A stretch of 64,000 bases of DNA, from contig NZ_CP136628.1 of assembly GCF_032918005.1 (NCBI RefSeq), forward strand, positions 7,581,891 to 7,645,890, given 5' to 3'. Position 1 is the first letter of the stretch. Each line of letters begins with the position of its first letter. The notes below the pieces were generated by a model that had not been told where the DNA came from, made no database searches, and was given only the letters and a program-made list of their open reading frames with translations. The translations under genes and the position numbers were made by a program. Origin of the DNA: Bradyrhizobium sp. NDS-1 (GTDB taxonomy: Bacteria; Pseudomonadota; Alphaproteobacteria; Rhizobiales; Xanthobacteraceae). This document shows, one piece after another, positions 29,101 to 37,884 of this stretch.

Positions 29101-29204
29101 CCTCTCCCGCTTGCGGGAGAGGCCGGGAGAGGACTTCTCCTCTTGGGAGATTATCCCATCGCGGAAGCACCCTCTCCCCTCCCTCCCCCGCAAGCGGGGG
29201 AGGG
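29101..29204. repeat. Double hairpin between binding protein and ATPase genes
   Basis: Two perfect hairpins: CCTCTCCCGC-TT-GCGGGAGAGG (29101-29122) and CCTCCCCCGC-AA-GCGGGGGAGG (29182-29203). Neither has a T-run, so they are more likely to protect the binding-protein mRNA and damp transcription of the downstream genes than to stop it completely. The sequence type recurs in many alphaproteobacterial intergenic regions. Confidence 0.7.
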
Positions 29205-29255
29205 AGGGCTGCGTGACTCGCGGATGGATTCCGTTTCATCATTTGTAGATTCTCA

Positions 29256-30025
29256 ATGACGCTGACCCTCGAAACCCGCGACCTCACCATCCGCTTCGGC
29301 GGCCATGTCGCGGTCAACAACGTCACCTGCACGTTCCGCCCGGGCGAGCTCACCGCGATCGTCGGGCCGAACGGCGCCGGCAAGACCACCTACTTCAATC
29401 TGATCTCGGGCCAGCTGCGCGCCTCGAACGGCAGTATCCTGTTCGGCGGCACCGACATCACCCAGCACTCCGCGCCAATGCGGACCCGTGCGGGTCTCGG
29501 GCGCGCGTTCCAGCTCACCAATCTCTTTCCGAACCTCACCGTGGAAGAGAACGTTCGCCTTGCGGTGCAGGCGGCAAACGGCACGCACTACGACATGCTG
29601 CGGCCCTGGACGGTGCGCCGCGACCTGATCGCACGCGCCGATGCCATCCTCGACCAGGTCGCGCTCGGCAGCCGCCGCGGCGTTGCCGCGACAGCGCTGT
29701 CACATGGCGATCAGCGCAAGCTCGAAGTGGCGCTGATGATCGCGCTGGAGCCGAAGGTCTTCATGTTCGACGAGCCGACCGCGGGCATGAGCATCGACGA
29801 GGTGCCTGTGGTCCTCAACCTGATTGCGCAGCTCAAGCAGGACAGGAGCAAGATCATCCTTCTGGTCGAGCACAAGATGGACGTGGTGCGCTCGCTCGCC
29901 GACCGCATCATCGTCCTGCATAACGGGCAACTCGTTGCGGACGGGCCGCCTGCCGAGGTGATCGCCTCCCCGATCGTGCAGGAGGCCTATCTCGGCGTCG
30001 CCCCCAAGAGCGCGGAGAGCGTCGC

Positions 30026-30029
<4 letters not shown>
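29256..30029 (+). CDS. Branched-chain-type ABC importer ATPase (LivG-like)
   Basis: A 257-residue ATPase of the HAAT importer. Walker A is GPNGAGKTTY, the signature LSHGDQRKLEVALMI is the LivG variant, and Walker B is VFMFDEPTAGMS. AGLGRAFQLTNLFPNLTVEENV is the Q-loop region characteristic of LivG. It overlaps the next gene by four bases (ATGA at 30026), so the two are translationally coupled. It works with the LivF-like ATPase and the two permeases that follow. Confidence 0.93.
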
Positions 30030-30744
<715 letters not shown>

Positions 30745-30748
<4 letters not shown>

Positions 30749-31755
30749 CTGAACTTGCCGCAACCGATCCCCTGCCGAAGCCGAAACGCGACATCGCGCC
30801 GGTCCTGCTGCCGATCGCGCTCGCCCTGCTCATGATCCCGCTGATTGGATCAACCAGCTCCTGGCTGACGCTGACCGTCGCGAGTCTCGCCATGGGCATG
30901 ATGATCTTCATCATGGCCTCGGGCCTGACGCTGGTGTTCGGCCTGATGGACGTGCTCAATTTCGGCCACGGCGCCTTCATCGCCGTCGGCGCCTATGTCG
31001 CGACCCTGGTGCTGGCGCCGTTCGCGGCCTCCATCCAGGCCGACTCGCTCTGGATGAACCTCGCGGTGCTCGCCCCGGCCGCGCTGCTCTCAATGGCGGT
31101 ATCCGGCGCGCTCGGCCTGGTCGTCGAGCGCGTGCTGATCCTGCCCGTCTACGGCCAGCATCTGAAGCAGATCCTGATGACGACCGGCGGCCTGATCGTC
31201 GCCGAACAGACGCTCTATGCGCTGTGGGGGCCGCAGATCATCCCGATGCCGCTGCCGACCTCGTTGCGCGGCTCCTTCATCCTCGGCGACGTCGCGATCG
31301 CGAAATACCGCGTGCTGGCGATGCTGATCGGCCTTGGCATCTTCATCGCGATCCAGCTCGTGCTCAACCGCAGCAAGCTCGGCCTCTTGATCCGCGCCGG
31401 CGTCGAGAACCGCGAAATGGTCGAGGCGCTCGGCTATCGCATCCGCCGCCTGTTCCTCGGCGTGTTCATGACGGGATCGGCGCTGGCCGGCCTCGGCGGC
31501 GTGATGTGGGCGCTCTATCGCGAGCAGGTTCACGCCTCCATGAGCGACGACCTCACCGTCCTGATCTTCATCGTCGTCATCATCGGCGGACTCGGGTCGA
31601 TCGGCGGCTGCTTCATCGGTGCGATCCTCGTGGCCATGGTCGCCAATTACGGCGGCTTCCTGGTGCCGAAGCTCGCCCTCGTCTCCAACATCCTGCTGAT
31701 GGTCGCCATTCTGATGTGGCGGCCGCGCGGCCTCTATGCGGTGACCAGCCGATGA
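30745..31755 (+). CDS. Branched-chain-type ABC importer permease (LivH-like)
   Basis: A 336-residue inner-membrane permease with about eight spans. GLTLVFGLMDVLNFGHGAFIAVGAY is the hallmark of LivH proteins, and the EAA-like loop is in VENREMVEALGYRIRRLFLGVF. The GTG start at 30745 overlaps the previous stop as GTGA; longer open frames upstream run inside the ATPase gene and are rejected. Its own stop overlaps the next start as ATGA. Confidence 0.92.
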
Positions 31756-32837
31756 TGATCCTCTCCGGCGACCCGCCGCGCAGCCGCATCCTCACGCTCG
31801 TTCTCGTCGTCATCATCCTGGCGCTGGCGGCGACGCCGTTCCTGTTCCCGGGCGCCAAGGCGCTGAACGTCGCAGCCAAGATCTGCGTCTTCGCCGCGCT
31901 GGTCGCCTCCTATGACCTGCTGCTCGGTTACACCGGCTCGGTCTCGTTCGCCCACACCATGTTCTACGGCATCGGCAGCTACGCGATCGCCATCGCGCTG
32001 TACGGAATGGGGCCCAATTGGTCCGCGGTCGCGACCGGCATCGTCGTCGGACTGCCGCTCGCAGCTCTGCTCGCGCTCGCCATCGGGCTCTTTTCTCTGC
32101 GCGTCGCCGCGATCTTCTTCGCCATGATCACGCTCGCGGTTGCCTCCGCCTTCCAGGTCCTGGCCTCGCAGTTCTCCTGGCTGACCGGCGGTGAGGACGG
32201 GCGCAGCTTCCAGCTGCCGGAGCTGCTGCGCCCCGGCACCGTGCTGATCTCGAAAAACCTGTTCGGCTTCGAGGTCAACGGCCGCATCCTGACCTTCTAC
32301 CTGGTGTTCGCCGTCTCGGCCCTGATGATCCTCGCTTTGCTGCGCGTCGTGAACTCGCCGTTCGGGCGCGTGCTGCAGGCCATCCGCGAGAACCGGTTTC
32401 GCGCCGAGGCGCTCGGTTTCCGCACGGTGTTCCACTTGACCTACGCCAATTGCCTCGCCGCGCTGGTCGCTGCCGGCGCCGGCATCCTGAACGCACTGTG
32501 GTTACGCTATGCCGGTCCCGATACCTCGCTCAGCTTCTCGATCATGCTGGACATCCTGCTGATGGTCGTGATCGGCGGCATGGGCACGATCTACGGCGCG
32601 ATCATCGGCGCCAGCATCTTCATCCTCGCCCAGAACTATTTGCAGTCGCTGATGGGGGTCGCCTCCACGGCGGCGTCGGAAGCCGGCCTGCCGCTGCTGC
32701 CGGGGCTGTTGCATCCCGACCGCTGGCTGCTGTGGCTCGGGCTGCTCTTCATCGCCAGCGTCTACTTCTTTCCGACCGGCGTGGTCGGACGGCTGCGCAA
32801 CCCGACCGGTGCCAAGGGCGGCGGCAGCTCGCATTAA
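31752..32837 (+). CDS. Branched-chain-type ABC importer permease (LivM-like)
   Basis: A 361-residue permease, last gene of the importer. It has eight to ten spans; SYDLLLGYTGSVSFAHTMFYGIGSYAIA is the LivM signature, and RVVNSPFGRVLQAIRENRFRAEALG is the coupling loop that contacts the ATPases. The start MMILSGDPP at 31752 overlaps the LivH stop. The gene is followed by 174 bases with a TAACCCCCGGTTAATGA palindrome-like end and no clear T-run terminator before the next gene. Confidence 0.92.
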   Translation: MMILSGDPPRSRILTLVLVVIILALAATPFLFPGAKALNVAAKICVFAALVASYDLLLGYTGSVSFAHTMFYGIGSYAIAIALYGMGPNWSAVATGIVVGLPLAALLALAIGLFSLRVAAIFFAMITLAVASAFQVLASQFSWLTGGEDGRSFQLPELLRPGTVLISKNLFGFEVNGRILTFYLVFAVSALMILALLRVVNSPFGRVLQAIRENRFRAEALGFRTVFHLTYANCLAALVAAGAGILNALWLRYAGPDTSLSFSIMLDILLMVVIGGMGTIYGAIIGASIFILAQNYLQSLMGVASTAASEAGLPLLPGLLHPDRWLLWLGLLFIASVYFFPTGVVGRLRNPTGAKGGGSSH

Positions 32838-33011
32838 CCCCCGGTTAATGATGCAGCGCAGCGGTCACTATGCGCGCGGCACAACCGTGACGCGATTCCC
32901 GCTCCGCTGCATGCGAATGCGACTGCGCAACCGGATTAAGGCTTAGGTAACTGGCTTTCCTAAGGTTTAGGCCATTTGTGCGGTGTATTCGTGTTCCTCC
33001 AGGGAGGGGGA

Positions 33012-36000
33012 ATGCGCCAGGTCTTTGCGCGGATTGCAGCCGGAATGTCCCTAGCCGCGAACAGCGGCTGGAGGGCGGCGATTCGGCGTGGTCCGGTCCT
33101 GTGGCTGACCCTGTGCGGCGTGGTGCTGGTCGCGGGAATCTTCATCGTGACCGCCATGGCCATCGGCGAATTCCGCGAGCGGCCCCTCGCCAATCGTGAA
33201 CGTGAGCTGGAAAACACGGTACAGCTGATCGCACGGCACTTTGACCAGCAATTCGAAGACTCCGACGTCGTCGCCGCTGATGTGATCGGGCAGATGAACC
33301 TGCCGGAGATCACCTCGCCTGCGGTATTCCGCGAGCGCATGTCGGGATCCGCGACGAACCAGATGCTGCGCAGCAAGATCAGCTCTGTGTCCTATCTCGG
33401 CGACATCGCGATCTACGACGCGGAGGGCGAGCTGATCAACTGGTCGCGGGCCCAGCCGTTGCCCAAGATCAACGTTTCCTCGCGCGCCTATTTCCAAGCC
33501 TTCAAATCCAATCCGACCGGCGAGCCGGTCATCCTGGAATCCGTCCGCAGCTTCATCATCGGCAAATGGACCACCGTCGTCGCGCGGCGGTTGACCGGCC
33601 CCGACGGCACATTCCTCGGCGCAATGGTCCGCCGGATCGATCCGGCCAGCTACCAGCATTATTTCGCATCCGTGGCGCTTGCCGAGGGTACGGCGATCTC
33701 GCTGTTCGATCGCGAAGGCAAGATGCTGGCGCGCTATCCGCATCTGGAAGAGATGATCGGACGAAGCTTCAAGGATGCGCCGCTGATGCAGAAGGTGCTG
33801 GCCAACGGCGGTCAGCACACGCTGCGCGTCAGGAGCCCCGTCGACGGCGAGGAGCGGCTGGGCTCGGCAACGACATTGACGCATTTTCCGCTCGTCATCG
33901 TCGCGACCAACATCACCAGCGCCGCGCTGGCCGACTGGCGACAGCAGACCGGCTTCATGGTCGCTACGGCGGGTTTCTCGGCCGTCGTGATCGCGTTGAT
34001 CCTCTATCTGATCATTCGCCAGATCAACCGGCAGAACCGCGAAGCCCAGGAACGGATCGAGGCGGAGCGGCGGCGGCTCGACACAGCCCTCAACAACATG
34101 TCGCAGGGACTGATCCTGTACGATGCCGCCGGCTACATCGTCACCTGTAACCGCCGCTATGCGGAGATGTTCGGCCTGTCCCACGACGTCATCAAGCCCG
34201 GCTGCCACATCCGCGAGGCGATGTACCATCGCAAGGAGCGCCGCGCGTTCGACGGTGATGTCGAGGAATTCTGCGCCGATGTCATGCGGATCGTCGCCGA
34301 AGGCACGGTCTCCACGAGAATTCATCAATTGGCCGACGGCCGCGCCTTCCAGGTCATCAATACCCCGCTTGCGCAGGGCGGATGGGTCGCCACCATCGAG
34401 GACATCACCGAGCGCCGCAGCCTGGAGCAGGAGCGCGACCGCAACCACACCTTCCTCCGGGAGATCATCGATCACATCCCGTCGCGGATTACCGTGAAGG
34501 ACGCGCGCACGCGGCGCTACCTTCTCGCCAACCACGTGGCCGAGGAGCAGCTCGGCGTCACCCCGGAAACGATCGTCGGCAAGACCGCGTTCGACCTTTA
34601 TCCGACAGACGAGGCCGGCATCATCACCCGGGACGACGACAGGCTGTTGCAATCGCCGGACGGCCTGTTCCTGGACGAGCATAGCTGGAACACCCCGACC
34701 ATCGGGCGGCGCTACATCACGTCGCGGAGGATCGGCATCCGCGACAAGTCCGGCGAACCCCGCTACATCATCAACGTCGTGGAGGACGTCACGGAGCGGC
34801 GGCGCGCCGACGAGAAGATCGCACACATGGCGCATTACGATGCGCTGACCGACCTGCCGAACCGCACGCTGTTCCGCGAGCAGATCGAACGCCAGCTGGC
34901 GCGGGCCGCCGATGGCTGCCAGTTTGCGCTGCTCTACATCGATGTCGACGAATTCAAGGGCATCAACGATTCGCTCGGCCACCATGTCGGCGACGAGCTG
35001 CTCAAGGCCATCGCCGGCCGTCTGCGCGGCTGCCTGACGGAAGGCGACCTGATCGCGCGGCTTGGCGGCGACGAGTTCGCGGTCATCCAGACCGGAATCC
35101 AGTCCTCGGCCGACGTGGTGGCGTTCGTGACGCGGATCTACCAGGCGATCCGGCAACCCTATCATTGCTTCGGCCATCAGCTCTCCACCGACGCGAGCAT
35201 CGGGATCGCGCTGGCGCCGCAGGACGGCTCCGATCTCGATCAGCTCATCAAGAATGCCGACCTCGCGATGTACGGTGCCAAGGCCGAAGGGCGCCGCACC
35301 CACCGCTTCTTCGAGCCGGCGATGGATGCGAGCGCCAAGGCGCGCCTGTCCATGGAGCAGGACCTGCGCCAGGCGCTGGTCGACGGCGGCTTCGAGATTC
35401 ACTATCAACCGCTGGTGGACCTGCGTTCCGGCGAGGTCTCGGGTTGCGAAGCGCTGCTGCGCTGGCGGCATCCCGAGCGCGGCATGGTGTCGCCGGCGGA
35501 GTTCATTCCGGTCGCCGAGGATACCGGCCTGATCAACGAGCTCGGCGACTGGGTGCTGCGTATGGCCTGCAACGAGGCCGCGACCTGGCCGGCGCATGTG
35601 CGTGTCGCAGTGAACGTCTCGCCGGTGCAGCTCAAATGCGACACGCTGGCGCTGCGGATCGCGGGCGCACTCGCCGCCTCCGGGCTGGACCCGCGCCGGC
35701 TCGAGCTCGAGATCACCGAGGCCGTGCTGATCCGCGACGACGAGGCTGCGCTCTCGATCCTGCATCAGCTCCGCTCGATCGGCGTGCGCATCGCACTCGA
35801 CGATTTCGGCACCGGCTACTCCTCGCTCAGCTATCTCAAGCGTTTCCCATTCGACAAGATCAAGATCGACCGCTGCTTCGTCGCCGACATCGCGGAGGAG
35901 AGCGGCGCACCCGTGATCGTGCAGGCGGTGGTGAACATCGCGGCCGCCAGCAACATGACCACGGTCGCCGAAGGGGTCGAGACCGAGGCGCAGCGCGACC

Positions 36001-36122
36001 TGCTGCGCACACTCGGCTGCACGCAGATGCAGGGCTATCTGTTCAGCCCGCCGAAGCCGGCCAGCGAGGTGCGGAAATTGTTCGGCTCCGGCAGTGCCGT
36101 GCCGGTGGCGGCGGTGGCGTGA
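33012..36122 (+). CDS. Membrane-bound Cache-PAS-PAS-GGDEF-EAL cyclic-di-GMP enzyme
   Basis: A 1036-residue sensor enzyme. One membrane span (about 27-50) precedes a periplasmic double-Cache domain (50-310; SSRAYFQAFKSNPTGEPVIL is typical of dCache_1) and a second span (about 315-337). Two PAS domains follow (about 355-480 and 485-610). GGDEF has LARLGGDEF-like RLGGDEFAVI with Gly685 first in the motif; EAL starts CEALLRWRHP (Glu813), with DDFGTGYSS and EGVETEAQRDLL. All key residues of both enzymatic domains are present. ATG at 33012 has GGAGGGGG upstream. The stop overlaps the next start by one base (TGATG), so the next GGDEF protein is coupled to it. Confidence 0.93.
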   Translation: MRQVFARIAAGMSLAANSGWRAAIRRGPVLWLTLCGVVLVAGIFIVTAMAIGEFRERPLANRERELENTVQLIARHFDQQFEDSDVVAADVIGQMNLPEITSPAVFRERMSGSATNQMLRSKISSVSYLGDIAIYDAEGELINWSRAQPLPKINVSSRAYFQAFKSNPTGEPVILESVRSFIIGKWTTVVARRLTGPDGTFLGAMVRRIDPASYQHYFASVALAEGTAISLFDREGKMLARYPHLEEMIGRSFKDAPLMQKVLANGGQHTLRVRSPVDGEERLGSATTLTHFPLVIVATNITSAALADWRQQTGFMVATAGFSAVVIALILYLIIRQINRQNREAQERIEAERRRLDTALNNMSQGLILYDAAGYIVTCNRRYAEMFGLSHDVIKPGCHIREAMYHRKERRAFDGDVEEFCADVMRIVAEGTVSTRIHQLADGRAFQVINTPLAQGGWVATIEDITERRSLEQERDRNHTFLREIIDHIPSRITVKDARTRRYLLANHVAEEQLGVTPETIVGKTAFDLYPTDEAGIITRDDDRLLQSPDGLFLDEHSWNTPTIGRRYITSRRIGIRDKSGEPRYIINVVEDVTERRRADEKIAHMAHYDALTDLPNRTLFREQIERQLARAADGCQFALLYIDVDEFKGINDSLGHHVGDELLKAIAGRLRGCLTEGDLIARLGGDEFAVIQTGIQSSADVVAFVTRIYQAIRQPYHCFGHQLSTDASIGIALAPQDGSDLDQLIKNADLAMYGAKAEGRRTHRFFEPAMDASAKARLSMEQDLRQALVDGGFEIHYQPLVDLRSGEVSGCEALLRWRHPERGMVSPAEFIPVAEDTGLINELGDWVLRMACNEAATWPAHVRVAVNVSPVQLKCDTLALRIAGALAASGLDPRRLELEITEAVLIRDDEAALSILHQLRSIGVRIALDDFGTGYSSLSYLKRFPFDKIKIDRCFVADIAEESGAPVIVQAVVNIAAASNMTTVAEGVETEAQRDLLRTLGCTQMQGYLFSPPKPASEVRKLFGSGSAVPVAAVA

Positions 36123-37186
36123 TGGTGAAGTCGCGCGAGAACGCCACGAAGACAGTCGACGTCGCGGATTCCTACGCCGTCCGACTGATGCAGCACCTTG
36201 TGGTGCCGACCTTCGTGATCGACCCGAAGCGCCGCGTCGTGATCTGGAACAGAGCCTGCGAGCGGCTGACGGGCGTCGCCGCCTCGGAGGTGATCGGCAC
36301 CAACAAGCACTGGCAGGCCTTCTACGAGACCAGGCGCCCCTGTCTTGCCGACCTCGTCGCGCTCGACCGGCCCGAACAGCTGCCGGAATTCTATTCGGAA
36401 TATGCCGCGCGCGGCCATAACGGGCTCGGTTTTTCCGCGGAGAACTGGTGTGTGATGCCGAAGCTCGGCAGCCAGCTCTACCTTGCCATCGACGCAGGCC
36501 CGATCCACGACGAGGCCGGCAAATTGATTGCGGTGGTGGAGACGCTGCGCGATCTCACCGACCAGAAGCGCGCCGAGATGGCGCTGAAGGAGCTCGCCAC
36601 CAAGGACGGCCTGACCGGCCTGTCGAACCGCCGCGCCTTCGACCAGATGCTGATGAACGAATGGGCCCGCGCCCAGCGCACGCAGAAGCCGCTGGCGCTG
36701 CTGTTCGTCGACGTCGATCATTTCAAGCTGTTCAACGACCGGCACGGCCATCAGACCGGCGACGAATGCCTGCGCGCGGTCGCCGCCACCGTCAGCCGGC
36801 ATGCCGTGCGTCCGCTCGATCTCGCCAGCCGCTACGGCGGCGAGGAGTTCGCGCTGATCCTGCCGGACATGGATTGCGACAGCGCCTGCGTCATCGCCGA
36901 GGAGATCCGCTGCGCCGTCATGGCCTTGGCGATCGCCCACGGGGCCGCGGGCGCCGGCGACCACGTCACTCTCAGCGTCGGCGTCGCCAGCCACATTCCC
37001 GGTGGGGCCGATGGCGGTCCCGACCGGCTCCTCGGGGCGGCCGACGAGGCGCTCTATGTCGCCAAACGCCTCGGCCGCAACCGCGTCATCTGCGCCGAGA
37101 GGGTACTGGCCGAATTCGCCGCCCTCGGCCGGGAGACCGCCGCGGTTCCGGCGCCTGTCCAGCGCAAATCAGCTCGCGCGCGATAG
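36122..37186 (+). CDS. PAS-GGDEF diguanylate cyclase
   Basis: A 354-residue cytoplasmic protein. A PAS domain (about 20-150; VPTFVIDPKRRVVIWNRACERLTG) is followed by a GGDEF domain with RYGGEEFALILP (motif from Gly239) and the Mg-binding FVDVDHFKLFNDRHGH. No RxxD inhibitory site is visible five residues before the GGEEF motif (the sequence there is RPLDLASRYGG, in which RPLD stands at about the expected place, so weak product inhibition remains possible). It is translationally coupled to the large GGDEF-EAL gene and probably forms a functional pair with it. Confidence 0.92.
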   Translation: MVKSRENATKTVDVADSYAVRLMQHLVVPTFVIDPKRRVVIWNRACERLTGVAASEVIGTNKHWQAFYETRRPCLADLVALDRPEQLPEFYSEYAARGHNGLGFSAENWCVMPKLGSQLYLAIDAGPIHDEAGKLIAVVETLRDLTDQKRAEMALKELATKDGLTGLSNRRAFDQMLMNEWARAQRTQKPLALLFVDVDHFKLFNDRHGHQTGDECLRAVAATVSRHAVRPLDLASRYGGEEFALILPDMDCDSACVIAEEIRCAVMALAIAHGAAGAGDHVTLSVGVASHIPGGADGGPDRLLGAADEALYVAKRLGRNRVICAERVLAEFAALGRETAAVPAPVQRKSARAR

Positions 37187-37197
37187 GCGAGAAGCGG

Positions 37198-37226
37198 TTG
37201 CCCCCCTCTCGCCAATCGGCTAAATG
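37198..37226 (+). promoter_or_regulatory. Candidate promoter of tRNA-Arg
   Basis: TTGCCC (37198-37203) is separated by 17 bases from TAAATG (37221-37226), ten bases before the mature tRNA 5' end. Spacing is ideal; both hexamers are moderate matches. Confidence 0.4.
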
Positions 37227-37236
37227 AACCTCACTA

Positions 37237-37313
37237 GCACCCGTAGCTCAGCTGGATAGAGCGTTGCCCTCCGAAGGCAAAGGTCACACGTTCGAATCGT
37301 GTCGGGTGCGCCA
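37237..37313 (+). tRNA. tRNA-Arg (anticodon CCG)
   Basis: A 77-base tRNA with acceptor stem GCACCCG / CGGGTGC, discriminator G and genomically encoded CCA (37311-37313). The D arm is GCTCAGCTGGATAGAGC, the anticodon arm TTGCC-CTCCGAA-GGCAA with anticodon CCG at 37271-37273, and the T arm CACACG-TTCGAAT-CGTGT. It reads CGG arginine codons. The region just downstream is accessory in character, but no duplicated tRNA 3' end was seen that would mark an integrated element. Confidence 0.97.
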
Positions 37314-37340
37314 GCCTTGTCGCCGTTTTTGCACCGGCGC

Positions 37341-37550
37341 CTATGTCAGCACCGCGATAATCGCCTGGATCTGATCGGAAGCCGACGTCACCAGTCCGTC
37401 ATATGACGTCTGGCCGTGTGCGGCGGCGTTCAGGATGCATTCGGCGACGGCCGCTTTCAGACCGAACACCGACTGATGGGCCGGTACGCTCGCCATCACG
37501 GTTTCCAGGGCTTGACGCATCGTTTGAACGAGCTCGGAGCTGTATTGCAT
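37341..37550 (-). CDS. Small conserved-looking protein, 69 residues
   Basis: The product begins [18 protein letters not shown] and is predicted helical, with no signal or membrane segment. The start has a GGAGGA site eight bases upstream, which makes it a credible gene. I do not recognise the family. A 58-base stretch of its 3' half, coding [13 protein letters not shown], recurs in degraded form at 41165-41225 (GQPSYDGLVAS), so at least two copies of this gene once existed here. It lies 27 bases past the tRNA, on the opposite strand. Confidence 0.6.
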   Translation of the reverse strand: MQYSSELVQTMRQALETVMASVPAHQSVFGLKAAVAECILNAAAHGQTSYDGLVTSASDQIQAIIAVLT

Positions 37551-37651
37551 TGAATGTCCTCCGCAGGCTCATATTGGGCCCCACGATCATGCTTGCCACT
37601 CACAAGCCTGCGAGGCGGCAAGCTCCTTCCAACTGATTCATTCTGGAGCAG

Positions 37652-37816
37652 CTAGCGCGCCGTCGGGAGCCGAAAACGCCGGATCGCCGCGTGGAGCACA
37701 TCGGCAAACGCGATCCACGCATGAAGCATGAACGGTGGAGCCGCCAGCGAGAAGACGTATTTGATCGCAGCCAGTGTGGTTGACGTGACTGCACCGTCGG
37801 CAGTTGAGGAAAGCAT
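37652..37816 (-). CDS. Possible 54-residue membrane-associated peptide
   Basis: A 54-codon frame starting MLSSTADGAVTSTTLAAIK with a hydrophobic stretch (YVFSLAAPPFMLHAWIAFAD) and a basic end (AAIRRFRLPTAR). There is no clear ribosome binding site. The amino acid make-up resembles a small membrane peptide, but chance is a serious alternative. The rest of 37551-37884 holds no other supported feature. Confidence 0.3.
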   Translation of the reverse strand: MLSSTADGAVTSTTLAAIKYVFSLAAPPFMLHAWIAFADVLHAAIRRFRLPTAR

Positions 37817-37884
37817 GCCGGCAAGCTAATGCGAATGCGAGCGCGCGGATCGGTCCGGGACGATCCGGCGTCAACGGGTTCGGC

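Noticed and set aside
33051..35765. A 904-codon open frame antisense to the large GGDEF-EAL gene
   Set aside because: High G+C DNA keeps the antisense frame open; the translation is rich in Arg, His and Asp with no known domain, whereas the sense frame carries five intact domains.
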